Shown: one piece after another, positions 8,352 to 17,035 of the stretch
Position numbering within the stretch: position 1 is the first letter of the stretch
Layout of the letters: the number at the start of each line of letters is the position of its first letter
Notes under the pieces: generated by a model
The model's database searches: none
Seen by the model: only the letters and a program-made list of their open reading frames with translations
What the model was told of the DNA's origin: nothing
NCBI GenBank assembly: GCA_902363135.1
Contig: CABIZF010000006.1
Location: 1-64,000, forward strand
Source: Lachnospiraceae bacterium
GTDB lineage: Bacteria > Bacillota > Clostridia > Lachnospirales > Lachnospiraceae
Length of the DNA stretch: 64,000 bases
Direction: 5' to 3'
Made by a program: the position numbers and the translations under genes

Positions 8352-9125
8352 TCATTCATACAGCAAGCCTTCGGTAACCTGTACAAGCTCTGCATCCGCA
8401 CAGCCGCAGACCGCAAGTGTATACGCATCATAAACAAATACACACATCTCAGACGCCATCGCAATCTCATCCTGCTTCGATATTGCGTTCTTAAGACAAT
8501 AAATGCCTGTGGATTGCTTCTGATTTGCATTTTTCTGCACCGCAGTCTGTTCTCTGTTTTTTCGATGATCGCTCCGGTATTCCCGCAGATATGCCGCACA
8601 TGACACCTGATCCAGTCCACGGGAAAGCCCACGCCCATCCCGTTTCACATAGCTTTCCTTCATTGGCCAGAGCACCGAGAGCAGGTCGGCACGCTCTGTG
8701 TCATTCTGGCAATCGGCAAAGAGCGCCTGCTCTTCCTCTGTGCAGATCCGGCGCATCAGCGCCTCCTTATAGGAAAGCTTCCGCTCCACGTCAATCCCGA
8801 CCGGACGGTCTGCGAGCACGCAGGCACAGGCGCTCTTGCAGTGGCTCAGGTTAAAAAAGAGCTCTGGGTGTGCTACGCTATATGGCTTTCCATGCGGGTG
8901 CTTTGCAAGCTGCAGGCTGGAAAGCTCCGTCATCCCGTATTCCGTCCGCAGTGCGTACAAAAAGAGCAGCCACGCACTCAGGTGCTCCCTCCGATGTCGG
9001 ATGACCCGTTCATTCCCCTGCCAGAGCGCTTCCACTTCAGAAGCACTCACCAGCCCCGCCTGCAGCGAGGCGCCGGCAAGCCTTTCTCGCCAGTTATTCT
9101 GTGTAAATTCACATACATAAATCAT
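8352..9125 (-). CDS. 4'-phosphopantetheinyl transferase superfamily protein (Sfp-type)
   Basis: Cytoplasmic enzyme that would load the phosphopantetheine arm of CoA onto carrier proteins. It has 257 residues. The family motifs are in order: HGKPY near 78-82, FNLSHCK at 91-97, VGIDVE at 109-114 (Mg-binding D and E) and WPMKESYVKRDGRG at 153-166. The length and pattern match Sfp/Gsp rather than the short AcpS type. No polyketide or peptide synthetase is next to it in the window, so the carrier protein is unknown. The tail after residue 175 includes a basic, low-similarity insert. Confidence 0.88.
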   Translation of the reverse strand: MIYVCEFTQNNWRERLAGASLQAGLVSASEVEALWQGNERVIRHRREHLSAWLLFLYALRTEYGMTELSSLQLAKHPHGKPYSVAHPELFFNLSHCKSACACVLADRPVGIDVERKLSYKEALMRRICTEEEQALFADCQNDTERADLLSVLWPMKESYVKRDGRGLSRGLDQVSCAAYLREYRSDHRKNREQTAVQKNANQKQSTGIYCLKNAISKQDEIAMASEMCVFVYDAYTLAVCGCADAELVQVTEGLLYE

Positions 9126-9251
9126 TTGCTCATATTACCTCATCACTTGTCTGCAGGTTTGCTGTACAGTCTGTAGGAATTCCGACTGTCATTTCCTGCT
9201 GCTCATCCCGGTCGATTTGCCGCAAATCACACTTGAGTATTATACGCTAAA

Positions 9252-9875
9252 TTATGGCTGAAACTCCTCCCGCAGCCGCTCCACCGCCCGTTTCTCGATC
9301 CGCGACACATACGAGCGGCTAATGCCAAGCTCTTTTGCGATCTCCCGCTGTGTGCGCTCCTTGTACCCCAGCAGCCCGTAGCGCTCGCAGATGACCTGCA
9401 GCTCTCGGCCGCTTAATACACGTTCCAGACAGTCTGAAAGATGCCGCAGGTTCTGCTCCCGCTCCATGTCTTCTAAGATATCGAGCGGCGGGCTCTCCAG
9501 CACATCCATCAGCCGCAGCTCCCGTCCCTCCTGATCCGTCCCGATTTTCTCATACATCGACACCTCGCGCATCCTCTTTTTCCGTGTGCGCAGCATCATA
9601 AGCAATTCATTTTCAATACAGCGCGCCGCATAGGTTGCCAGCCGACTGTTCTTTTCCGGATCAAAGGTCATGACAGCCTTAATCAACCCGATAATTCCGA
9701 TTGAAATCAGTTCATCCGTCTCCTGATCCGGCGACTGATATTTCTTTGCCACGTGCGCTACCAGCCTTAGATTGTGCTCAATCAGTGCATTTCTGGCCTC
9801 GACATCTCCCATTTGGCAACGTGCCAGATATTCCTTTTCCTGCTCAGCCAGAAGCGGCATTTTAAATGTTTTCAA
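9252..9875 (-). CDS. sigK: RNA polymerase sporulation sigma factor SigK
   Basis: Sigma-70 family factor for late mother-cell genes in sporulation, 207 residues. Region 2 reads DELISIGIIGLIKAVMTFDP and LATYAARCIENELLMMLR, which separates SigK/SigE from SigG/SigF; region 4 ends QREIAKELGISRSYVSRIEKRA. The gene is not interrupted by a skin-type element. The start is a TTG at 9875, with AGAGGTG five bases upstream; an ATG at 9860 is an alternative. There is no long pro-sequence: the frame begins only a few residues before the conserved region, so pro-SigK processing is unclear. The ribosome site lies in a strong hairpin. Confidence 0.9.
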   Translation of the reverse strand: MKTFKMPLLAEQEKEYLARCQMGDVEARNALIEHNLRLVAHVAKKYQSPDQETDELISIGIIGLIKAVMTFDPEKNSRLATYAARCIENELLMMLRTRKKRMREVSMYEKIGTDQEGRELRLMDVLESPPLDILEDMEREQNLRHLSDCLERVLSGRELQVICERYGLLGYKERTQREIAKELGISRSYVSRIEKRAVERLREEFQP

Positions 9876-9935
9876 AAAAGCACCTCTAAGCGGTTTTATG
9901 CTATCTTATGCATCAGCCCGCTTTGAAGTGCTTTT
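9874..9935 (-). terminator. Terminator hairpin after trhP that contains the sigK ribosome site
   Basis: On the minus strand AAAAGCAC (9935-9928) pairs with GTGCTTTT (9883-9876), AAGCGG (9923-9918) with CCGCTT (9893-9888), and ATGC with GCAT further in. The 3' arm runs into six T residues, giving a terminator shape for the upstream trhP gene. The sigK Shine-Dalgarno AGAGGTG (9887-9881) and the TTG start lie in the 3' arm and T-run, so any read-through RNA would mask them. Confidence 0.7.
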
Positions 9936-9978
9936 CCATCTTTTTCTTTTTAACCGAATCAAGCAAGTCCTTACGCTT

Positions 9979-11202
9979 TCACACTGCCATCCGCAAAATA
10001 TCATAGCGGTCTGCCTGCGCATCCAGCGCAAGCCACAGCACCTGCTTCGGATGCGGCGCACTCTCCATCGCCTCGCCGTCCTCATTCTCGATGCCAAGCA
10101 CTGTCGTCGTGACATTGCTTCCGTCCGGCTTCATGATCTCGATCTGATCGCCGATAAGGAACTTGTTGCGCTGCTCGATGCACACCCGTCCATCTGCTCT
10201 TGTATCTCCGATGATGCCAAGATACGTATATTCTTTGATGTAGGTATTGCTGTCGTAAATCTGTGCTTCCGCCGACGGCTTTCCATAAAAGAAACCGGTC
10301 GTAAACTGCCGGTATGTGCAGTTTGAAATCTGATCCAGATACCAGCTCATATTCTGCTGATACAGCTTTGGTGACTTTGCATAATCATCCAGTGCCTTCC
10401 GATACGTCCGCGCCACCGTCGCCACATAGAGTGCGGTCTTCATCCGGCCCTCGATCTTGAAGCTGTCGATACCGGCGTCGATCAGATCCGGGATGTGTTC
10501 GATCATGCACAGATCCTTGGAGTTAAAAATATACGTCCCGCGCTCATTTTCCTCGATCGGAAGGTATTCACCCGGACGGCTCTCCTCCATGACCGCATAT
10601 TTCCAGCGACACGGATGGGTGCAGGCACCCTGATTTGCATCCCTGCCTGTGAAATAATTGCTCAACAGGCATCTTCCGGAATAGGAGATACACATCGCTC
10701 CGTGCACAAACGTCTCGATCTCCAGATCATCCGGAATATGCGCCCGGATCTCTTTGATCTCTGCCATGGAGAGCTCCCGTGCGGAAACGACCCGCTTCGC
10801 TCCCAGCTCATACCAGAAGCGGTACGTCTCATAATTTGTATTATTTGCCTGCGTGCTGATATGGCGTTCAATTTCCGGACAGACACGCTTTGCGATCGCA
10901 AATACACCTGGGTCTGCGATGATCAGAGCATCCGGCCGAACCTCTTTGAGTTCCTCAAAATAAGCTTCCACGCCTGCAAGGTCGCCATTGTGCGCGAGAA
11001 TATTCGCCGTCACATATACCTTTACGCCATGCTCGTGTGCAAAGGCAATGCCCTCCTTCATATCCTCCATCGAAAAATTTTTCGCTTTGGCGCGCAGACC
11101 GAATGCCTCGCCGCCAATGTATACCGCATCTGCGCCAAATACCACTGCGGTCTTCAATACCTCCAGGCTGCTCGCCGGGATTAATAATTCTGGATGTCTC
11201 AT
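9979..11202 (-). CDS. trhP: U32-family tRNA hydroxylation protein TrhP (YrrN/YrrO type)
   Basis: Member of the U32 'peptidase' family, shown in B. subtilis and E. coli to make 5-hydroxyuridine at the wobble base of tRNAs using prephenate. About 407 residues from ATG 11202 (MRHPELLIPASS); an in-frame ATG at 11280 gives a longer, less conserved N-terminus. The U32 signature region with cysteines (HGAMCISYSGRCLLSNY, then GACTHPCRW) is complete. The next gene upstream is the methyltransferase TrmR, matching the B. subtilis trmR-trhP1-trhP2 operon, but here with one TrhP only. Confidence 0.88.
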   Translation of the reverse strand: MRHPELLIPASSLEVLKTAVVFGADAVYIGGEAFGLRAKAKNFSMEDMKEGIAFAHEHGVKVYVTANILAHNGDLAGVEAYFEELKEVRPDALIIADPGVFAIAKRVCPEIERHISTQANNTNYETYRFWYELGAKRVVSARELSMAEIKEIRAHIPDDLEIETFVHGAMCISYSGRCLLSNYFTGRDANQGACTHPCRWKYAVMEESRPGEYLPIEENERGTYIFNSKDLCMIEHIPDLIDAGIDSFKIEGRMKTALYVATVARTYRKALDDYAKSPKLYQQNMSWYLDQISNCTYRQFTTGFFYGKPSAEAQIYDSNTYIKEYTYLGIIGDTRADGRVCIEQRNKFLIGDQIEIMKPDGSNVTTTVLGIENEDGEAMESAPHPKQVLWLALDAQADRYDILRMAV

Positions 11203-11384
11203 AATCCTGTTCCTGTCTCTCTTCTTTTTCTCCTCTGCCTTTTCTGGTCTGACCCTGGCATCTACAGGAGAATTTTTCATTTCATTCTGTTTTCTATCTA
11301 ATATTTACAATCTGACCGCGGTCTTTCTCTGTGCTGTTTTGCCACAGATACCAGCCGCCAGTGTTCTGTCAGCAGCACTCTTCC

Positions 11385-12050
11385 TCACGCTTTCGGCAAC
11401 ACTATCGCTTCCTTCTGCTTCACTGTCACCGCTGCTCCGTCCTCGACCGGTACGATCGATGTGAGCAGTCCGTCCGTATGCTTGAGCACATAAAGATACT
11501 CCCGCATCCGCCGGTAGATCGTCCGATTCCGGCGCTCCACCGCATAATGGGACTCGATGATGTCACCATCCTGCAGCACATTATCGGAAATCAGAATACC
11601 GCCTGTGCGCAGAAGCCGCAGCGCATCCGGCAGAAAATGAATATACTGCCCCTTTGCTGCATCCATAAATATCATATCGTATGTCCCGGTCAGCTCCTGC
11701 ATGATTGCAAGTGCATCGCCTTCCAGCAGCGTGATGCGATGTCCCATACCGGATTTTTGAAAATTCTCCTTTGCCACCGGGATCCGTTTTTCGTATTTTT
11801 CAATCGTTGTAATGTGACACATTTCCGTATTTGCTGCCATCAGAAGCGCTGAAAACCCGACCGCCGTGCCGACCTCAAGGATCTGCTTCGGCTGATGCAT
11901 GGCCAGCAGCACTTTCAAAAAGCTCTGCATATCCTGCCGGATAATCGGGACGTCATCCCGCAGTGCCTCCTGCTCCAGCTCATCCAGAAACGCCCCGTTC
12001 CCGACATCCAGAGAATTGATGTACACCGACATCCGTTCCGGTATGATCAT
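11385..12050 (-). CDS. trmR: tRNA 5-hydroxyuridine methyltransferase TrmR (YrrM)
   Basis: Class I SAM-dependent O-methyltransferase, 221 residues, which turns wobble 5-hydroxyuridine into 5-methoxyuridine. The SAM motif is LEVGTAVGFSALLM, the metal/acidic site is MDAAKGQY, and the late motif is LISDNVLQDG. An AGGAGG site precedes ATG 12050. It lies directly before trhP, and the pairing supports this function over a generic caffeoyl-CoA-type methyltransferase. It is 12 bases after the YlbF-family gene. Confidence 0.88.
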   Translation of the reverse strand: MIIPERMSVYINSLDVGNGAFLDELEQEALRDDVPIIRQDMQSFLKVLLAMHQPKQILEVGTAVGFSALLMAANTEMCHITTIEKYEKRIPVAKENFQKSGMGHRITLLEGDALAIMQELTGTYDMIFMDAAKGQYIHFLPDALRLLRTGGILISDNVLQDGDIIESHYAVERRNRTIYRRMREYLYVLKHTDGLLTSIVPVEDGAAVTVKQKEAIVLPKA

Positions 12051-12062
12051 GTCTCCTCCTGC

Positions 12063-12419
12063 CTACAGCTCAATACCTGCTGTCACTTCTTCTGTATCAA
12101 GATCCACCGCCCGGGTCACCTGCAACGTGATATTCTGAATCATCCGGCACACCCACAGCTCACTCTCAAGAAATTCCTCTACAAGCGGCTCCCGGCGAAA
12201 TGCTTCATAGTCTCGCGTAATGCGCTCCATCTCTCCGTACATATCAAGTGGTTCTCTGGAATTCTGCACCTCATAGACATGGCGGCGGAACGCACTGATC
12301 TTTGCATGAAGCTCCGGATTCTTTTTTACCTCATCTCTTATCCGGCAGAACTTCTGATACTCCAAACTCTCCTGAATCGCGCTGACAAGCGACTCGGTAC
12401 ATGCTTCAATCTGATTCAT
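12063..12419 (-). CDS. YlbF/YmcA-family protein
   Basis: Small helical protein of the YlbF/YmcA family (about 118 residues). In B. subtilis these form the Y-complex with YaaT and act with RNase Y in mRNA maturation and in control of Spo0A-linked development. The frame is rich in long amphipathic helices; conserved elements include IQESLEYQKFCRIRDEVKKN and AFRRHVYEVQN. ATG 12419 has GGCGGG six bases upstream; ATG 12425 abuts that site and is less likely. It starts 12 bases after the RNase J stop, so it is probably co-expressed with RNase J. Confidence 0.8.
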   Translation of the reverse strand: MNQIEACTESLVSAIQESLEYQKFCRIRDEVKKNPELHAKISAFRRHVYEVQNSREPLDMYGEMERITRDYEAFRREPLVEEFLESELWVCRMIQNITLQVTRAVDLDTEEVTAGIEL

Positions 12420-12431
12420 ATCCATCCCGCC

Positions 12432-14099
12432 TTACTCTACTTCCATAATGATCGGAAGAATCATCGGGCGGCGCTTCGTGCGCTTCCAGAGAAATTCACC
12501 AAGGGTATCGCGGATCGCTGTCTTCATCTTGCCCCAGTCTGTGACATGGTGAGAAATGCATCCCTCCATCGCCGTCTGCACGATCTCACGCGCTTCTTCC
12601 ATGAGATCCTCTGCCTCACGCACATAGACAAATCCACGGGACACAATGTCCGGTCCGGAAAGAATCTGATTCGAATAACGCTCCAGCGTCAGCACGGCGA
12701 TCACAATACCGTCTTCCGCCAGATGCTGGCGGTCACGCAGCACAATATTTCCGACATCTCCCACACCAAGTCCGTCGACCAGAATCGAACCGGTCTGTAC
12801 ATGTCCGGTCACCTTTGCGCTCTCATCATCCATCTCCAGCACATCGCCGGTCTTTAAAATGAAAATGTGATCCTTCTCAATGCCAAGACCCTCTGCCAAA
12901 TTCGCCTGTGCCTTTAAATGACGGTACTCGCCATGTACCGGAATCGCATACTTTGGATGTACCAGCGTATAGATCAGCTTGATCTCCTCCTGGCATGCAT
13001 GTCCCGAAACGTGTACATCCTGAAAAATAACATTCGCACCCTTCATATAAAGCTCGTTGATGACCTTGGAAACTGCTTTCTCATTGCCCGGAATCGGATT
13101 TGAGCTGAAAATAACCGTATCACCCGGCTTGATCACTACCTTTTTATGCACATTTGCCGCCATACGAGATAAGGCTGCCATTGATTCGCCCTGGCTTCCG
13201 GTCGTGATCAATACCATCTGATTGTCCGGATAATTCTTCATCTGTTCCAGTTCAATCAATGTATTGTCCGGAATATTCAGATAACCAAGCTCGGAGGCCG
13301 TCGCAATAACGTTGACCATGCTTCGCCCCTCGACGACAACCTTCCGTCCGTATTTATACGCCGTATTAATGATCTGCTGCACACGGTCCACATTCGAGGC
13401 AAAGGTCGCGATGATAATCCGATGATCCTTATTTTCTGCAAACAGGTTGTCAATCGTGTGTCCGACTGTCCGCTCAGATGCAGTAAAGCCCGGACGCTCC
13501 GCGTTGGTACTGTCGCACATCAGCGCCAGCACACCCTTTTTCCCGATCTCAGCAAAGCGCTGCAGGTCAATCGCATCACCGAATACAGGCGTATAGTCGA
13601 CCTTAAAATCTCCCGTGTGTACCACGATACCTGCCGGAGAATAAATCGCCAGTGCGACTGCATCCTGAATACTGTGGTTTGTCTTGATAAACTCGATCCG
13701 GAATTCTCCCAAATTGATCGACTGGCCCGGTCTTACAACCTTGCGCTTCGTACCGCGCATCAGGTTGTGCTCGGTCAGCTTCCGCTCAATCAGCCCCATT
13801 GTCAGCTTCGTCGCATAGAGCGGTACATTCAGCTCCCTGAGGATATACGGAAGCGCACCGATATGGTCTTCATGTCCATGGGTAAATACCATACCCTTGA
13901 CCTTATCAATGTTATCCTTCAAATAAGTGACATCCGGAATGACTACATCAATTCCGAGCATATCGTTTTCCGGAAATGCCATTCCACAGTCTACTATGAT
14001 AATACTGTCATTGTACTCAAATGCTGTGATATTCATTCCAATCAGTCCAAGTCCGCCGATTGGAATAACTTTCAGTTTCATATTTTGTTCTTTTTTCAA
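12432..14099 (-). CDS. rnj: Ribonuclease J
   Basis: Metallo-beta-lactamase/beta-CASP ribonuclease with 5'-3' exonuclease and endonuclease activity, 555 residues, usual length. The zinc motif HGHEDHIGA is near residue 74, followed by HTGDFKVDYTP and the beta-CASP segment with SGHACQEEIK and PVHGEYRH. A TTG start at 14099 is used with GGAGG six bases upstream; an ATG six codons later is a weaker alternative. It precedes the YlbF-family gene and follows DUF1292. No second RNase J is in the window. Confidence 0.93.
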   Translation of the reverse strand: MKKEQNMKLKVIPIGGLGLIGMNITAFEYNDSIIIVDCGMAFPENDMLGIDVVIPDVTYLKDNIDKVKGMVFTHGHEDHIGALPYILRELNVPLYATKLTMGLIERKLTEHNLMRGTKRKVVRPGQSINLGEFRIEFIKTNHSIQDAVALAIYSPAGIVVHTGDFKVDYTPVFGDAIDLQRFAEIGKKGVLALMCDSTNAERPGFTASERTVGHTIDNLFAENKDHRIIIATFASNVDRVQQIINTAYKYGRKVVVEGRSMVNVIATASELGYLNIPDNTLIELEQMKNYPDNQMVLITTGSQGESMAALSRMAANVHKKVVIKPGDTVIFSSNPIPGNEKAVSKVINELYMKGANVIFQDVHVSGHACQEEIKLIYTLVHPKYAIPVHGEYRHLKAQANLAEGLGIEKDHIFILKTGDVLEMDDESAKVTGHVQTGSILVDGLGVGDVGNIVLRDRQHLAEDGIVIAVLTLERYSNQILSGPDIVSRGFVYVREAEDLMEEAREIVQTAMEGCISHHVTDWGKMKTAIRDTLGEFLWKRTKRRPMILPIIMEVE

Positions 14100-14201
14100 T
14101 CTGCACCTCCATTTCTACGTGATCTGTCACGCAAAGAGCAGAATACCGTCCCGGCATTCTGTACCCGTCAGTTTCCGTTCCATTTGTTCTCATCGTATTC
14201 G

Positions 14202-14468
14202 TTACAGTTCAAGATCAACATCCTCGAGCAGCTCCGCAAAAATCTTTGACACTGCCTCCAGCTCCTGGTCATCCTCTACAAATACGTATCTGGCCTCAGT
14301 CTCTCCATCCTCTGAGAGGTCTTTTAAAATATAAGCTTCCGCTTCCTCATCATCCTCTGATTCCGTCACCAGCAGATAGGAAACACCTGCAATTCTTGTT
14401 TCTTCCACAACAAAGAACCCGACCGTCTCATTTTCTCCGTCCGGGCAAAACTCTATTCTTTTATTCAT
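14202..14468 (-). CDS. DUF1292 protein (YrzB type)
   Basis: Acidic small protein of 88 residues in the DUF1292 family. It follows ruvX with an 8-base overlap and has AAGGA six bases before ATG 14468. The order ireB/yrzL-ruvX/yrrK-yrzB is conserved across Firmicutes. No catalytic residues are visible and the biochemical role is unknown. Confidence 0.88.
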   Translation of the reverse strand: MNKRIEFCPDGENETVGFFVVEETRIAGVSYLLVTESEDDEEAEAYILKDLSEDGETEARYVFVEDDQELEAVSKIFAELLEDVDLEL

Positions 14469-14898
14469 TCGATGTCCTTTCGCGGCTGTCCAGATATCCC
14501 TGCAAGATATATACCGCAGCCAGCATGTCTACATAATCCTTCCGGTTCTCGCGGCGTACGCCGCCCTCAATCAGTGTCCGGTTTGCCGCTACGGTAGTGA
14601 GACGCTCATCCCACATCACGACCGGCAATCCCGTCCTGCGCTCCAGCATTTCTTTAAATGCCAGCGATTTTTCTGCACGTTCCCCAATGGTATTGTTCAT
14701 ATTTTTCGGAAAACCTAGCACGATCTCGGTCACTTCATACTCTGTGACGAGCTCCTCTATCCTTGCCAGTGTCTTCCGAAGCTTATTTTCCGATGTCCGA
14801 CGCACGATCTCGATTCCCTGTGCAGTGATACCAAGCGGATCACTGACGGCCACCCCCACGGTCTTGGAACCGAAATCAAGTCCCATGATCCGGATCAT
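14461..14898 (-). CDS. ruvX: Putative pre-16S rRNA nuclease / Holliday junction resolvase-like RuvX (YqgF)
   Basis: RNase H-fold nuclease of the YqgF family, 145 residues. The first catalytic aspartate is in [17 protein letters not shown], the second acidic patch in [12 protein letters not shown], and the C-terminal one in WDERLTT with DMLAA. In E. coli the protein trims the 16S rRNA 5' end; a junction-resolving role was also proposed. The start overlaps the ireB stop by four bases (ATGA). Confidence 0.92.
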   Translation of the reverse strand: MIRIMGLDFGSKTVGVAVSDPLGITAQGIEIVRRTSENKLRKTLARIEELVTEYEVTEIVLGFPKNMNNTIGERAEKSLAFKEMLERRTGLPVVMWDERLTTVAANRTLIEGGVRRENRKDYVDMLAAVYILQGYLDSRERTSNE

Positions 14899-15173
14899 TC
14901 CTGCTCCGGCTCCCAGGACCGGTTCTTGATATACTCCCGGAGCAACTCCTCTACGAGCTCGTCCCGTTCTACCTTCATAATCATGCTGCGCGCATTTTTA
15001 TAGCTGGTAATATAAGTCGGATCCCCGGACATAATATAGCCGACAATCTGATTCACCGGATTGTAGCCCTTTTCTGCCATCGCGTTATACACGAGGTCAA
15101 ATACCTTTTTCACACGAAGCTCCGGATCCGTGTTAAAGGAAAAATATTGTGTGTTATTAATCTCTGCCATCAT
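14895..15173 (-). CDS. ireB: IreB-family regulatory phosphoprotein (UPF0297, YrzL)
   Basis: Small protein of 92 residues. In Enterococcus IreB is phosphorylated by the PASTA kinase IreK and dephosphorylated by IreP, and it controls cephalosporin resistance and MurA turnover. Conserved features are the TQYFSF N-terminus, the segment [18 protein letters not shown], and [19 protein letters not shown]. The kinase and phosphatase homologues are at 58089-61251, so the likely regulators are in the same window but 43 kb away. It is the first gene of its operon, with a good promoter upstream. Confidence 0.92.
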   Translation of the reverse strand: MMAEINNTQYFSFNTDPELRVKKVFDLVYNAMAEKGYNPVNQIVGYIMSGDPTYITSYKNARSMIMKVERDELVEELLREYIKNRSWEPEQE

Positions 15174-15206
15174 TCCACGCCCTTATCTAAACTTTTGTAC
15201 TTTTAA

Positions 15207-15235
15207 ACTATATCATTCCTTTTTCATTCTTTCAA
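15207..15235 (-). promoter_or_regulatory. SigA-type promoter of the ireB-ruvX operon
   Basis: TTGAAA (15235-15230) and TATAGT (15212-15207) are spaced by exactly 17 bases on the minus strand, about 35 bases before the ireB start. A stem-loop with TTTTCGGAA/TTCCGAAAA arms lies just upstream, after mtaB. Confidence 0.75.
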
Positions 15236-15330
15236 CCGGTTTTTTCGGAAACGAAAATTTCCATCTTCCGAAAACACCTGCCACACCCTGATGTATCTCT
15301 TCCGTTCTCGTCGGCAAATGTTCATATAAA

Positions 15331-16647
15331 CTACAGCAAAAGCACATGTTCTGCCGGTCCTGGCTTTAAAATGCCGGTAAGCTCCCGGTTTGCATAATCC
15401 TGATCCGCCGGGATTGCCACACGGATGTATTCCTTTGTGTAGCCGACAAAATAAGTCTTCCCATCAATCATGGTCTGCTCCTCAAAAAGCACCTCTGCCC
15501 GTTTTCCTATCCAGCTTTGTTCAAATCTCTTCCGGTTTTCTTCGCCGAGCGCGATCAGACGGTCGCTGCGTACGCCCTTTACCGGCTCCGGAATCTGATC
15601 CGGCATCACTGCCGCTTTCGTCCCCTGTCTGCGGGAATATTTGAATATATGTGTCTCATACAGTCCGACCCGTGTAAGGAAATCTACCGTCGTCGCATAC
15701 TCTGTCTCCGTCTCACCCGGAAATCCGACAATCACATCCGTCGTCAGTGCCGGCTGATCAAATGCTTCCCGTAAAATCTGACATTTCTTTTCAAATTCAT
15801 CGGAGGTATAGCGCCGGTTCATCCTTTTTAACACTGTATCACAGCCGCTCTGCAAAGAAAGATGAAAATGCGGACACACTTTTGGAAGCGCGGATAAGGT
15901 ATGCGCAAATTCCGGTGTGACAATGCCCGGCTCTAAGGAGCCAAGGCGAATCCGCGTGATCCCATCCACTTCATGTACTGCCTGAATCAGCTCAATCAGG
16001 CTCGTTCCGAGATCCACGCCATAGGAGCTTAAGTGGATACCGGTCAGCACAACCTCCTGACAGCCGCTCCCGGCGAGCATGCTCACTTCATTCAGCACAT
16101 CGTCCATTGTCCGGCTTCGCACCCGTCCACGGGCAAACGGAATAATACAGTATGTGCAGAACTGATTGCAGCCATCCTGTACCTTGATATCCGCCCGTGT
16201 ACGTGCTTCCGAGCGGCTAATCTGGAGATTCTCATATTCTTTTGTGTGATTGATGTCAATCTTGTCAGTGAATGCCTCTTTATACTCTTTTTCCCGGCGG
16301 TGCTCCTCATACTCTCCCAGCACGGTGAGCAGTTCTCCCTTCCGGTTATTGCCGAGCACGATGTCAATCGCCGGATCCTTCTTGGCTGCGCCGTCCGCCG
16401 TCTCCACGTAGCAGCCGGTCGCCACGACAACCGCATCCGGATTCATCTTGCGTGCCCTGTGCAGCATCTGTCTGGATTTGCGGTCGGCGATGTTCGTCAC
16501 CGTACACGTATTAATTACATAGACATCTGCTCCCGGCTCAAACGGCACAATCTCATACCCTGCTTCCTCCAGCAGCTGCCGCATGGCCTCTGTCTCATAT
16601 GCATTTACTTTACAGCCCAGGTTATGCAGGGCAGCCTTTTTTCTCAT
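15331..16647 (-). CDS. mtaB: tRNA (t6A37) methylthiotransferase MtaB
   Basis: Radical-SAM methylthiotransferase that converts t6A37 to ms2t6A in tRNA, about 438 residues. The N-terminal UPF0004 cluster cysteines are in NLGCKVN, NTCTVTNIADRKSRQ and TGCY; the radical-SAM cluster is CNQFCTYCIIP; a TRAM domain ends the protein. TCTVTNIADRKSR distinguishes MtaB from MiaB. The ATG at 16647 has GGAGG seven bases upstream; the longer frame to 16674 overlaps this ribosome site. It is divergent from the HPr-like gene. Confidence 0.93.
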   Translation of the reverse strand: MRKKAALHNLGCKVNAYETEAMRQLLEEAGYEIVPFEPGADVYVINTCTVTNIADRKSRQMLHRARKMNPDAVVVATGCYVETADGAAKKDPAIDIVLGNNRKGELLTVLGEYEEHRREKEYKEAFTDKIDINHTKEYENLQISRSEARTRADIKVQDGCNQFCTYCIIPFARGRVRSRTMDDVLNEVSMLAGSGCQEVVLTGIHLSSYGVDLGTSLIELIQAVHEVDGITRIRLGSLEPGIVTPEFAHTLSALPKVCPHFHLSLQSGCDTVLKRMNRRYTSDEFEKKCQILREAFDQPALTTDVIVGFPGETETEYATTVDFLTRVGLYETHIFKYSRRQGTKAAVMPDQIPEPVKGVRSDRLIALGEENRKRFEQSWIGKRAEVLFEEQTMIDGKTYFVGYTKEYIRVAIPADQDYANRELTGILKPGPAEHVLLL

Positions 16648-16707
16648 TTTTCCGCCTCCGTTCGGCAAATTCACGAATAAATCACAGTTTCTTAGTAGCT
16701 TTTCAGC

Positions 16708-16736
16708 TTGACTTTTCCTATTTCACCCGTTAATAT
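16708..16736 (+). promoter_or_regulatory. Strong SigA-type promoter of the HPr-like gene
   Basis: TTGACT (16708-16713), a 17-base spacer and TAATAT (16731-16736) are nearly consensus. A GGGAGG ribosome site at 16767-16772 follows, nine bases before the start. Confidence 0.85.
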
Positions 16737-16781
16737 GTGGATGTAACCCGCTGACATCTCAATTATGGGAGGAACAACAAC

Positions 16782-17012
16782 ATGAAAACAGTACAGATTT
16801 CTTTAAATTCGATCGACAAAGTAAAGTCTTTTGTAAATGACATCACCAAGTTCAACAATGATTTCGATCTTGTATCCGGAAGATACGTCATCGACGCAAA
16901 GTCCATCATGGGTATCTTCAGCCTGGATCTTTCCAAGCCGATCAATCTGAACATTCATGCAGAAGAGAATATGGAAGATATCCTGAAGGTACTCGCTCCG
17001 TATATTATCTAA
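16782..17012 (+). CDS. HPr-like protein lacking the phospho-accepting histidine
   Basis: HPr-fold protein of 76 residues. The central block AKSIMGIFSLDLSKPINLNI matches the HPr region around the regulatory Ser46 (KSIMG), and the length is typical. The N-terminal segment that should read LHARPA, with the His15 that receives phosphate from Enzyme I, is replaced by SIDKVKSFVND; no histidine is present there. It therefore cannot act as an ordinary PTS phosphocarrier. It is a single gene with a near-consensus promoter and its own terminator, suggesting steady, high expression. A regulatory role is conceivable but not shown. Confidence 0.85.
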   Translation: MKTVQISLNSIDKVKSFVNDITKFNNDFDLVSGRYVIDAKSIMGIFSLDLSKPINLNIHAEENMEDILKVLAPYII

Positions 17013-17035
17013 CACACGGTTCAGTATATCTCTCG

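Noticed and set aside
8150..8638. N-terminal extension of the RsmH-like frame up to 8638
   Set aside because: A correctly placed GGAGG before ATG 8149 and the overlap with the PPTase gene show that the extension is not translated.
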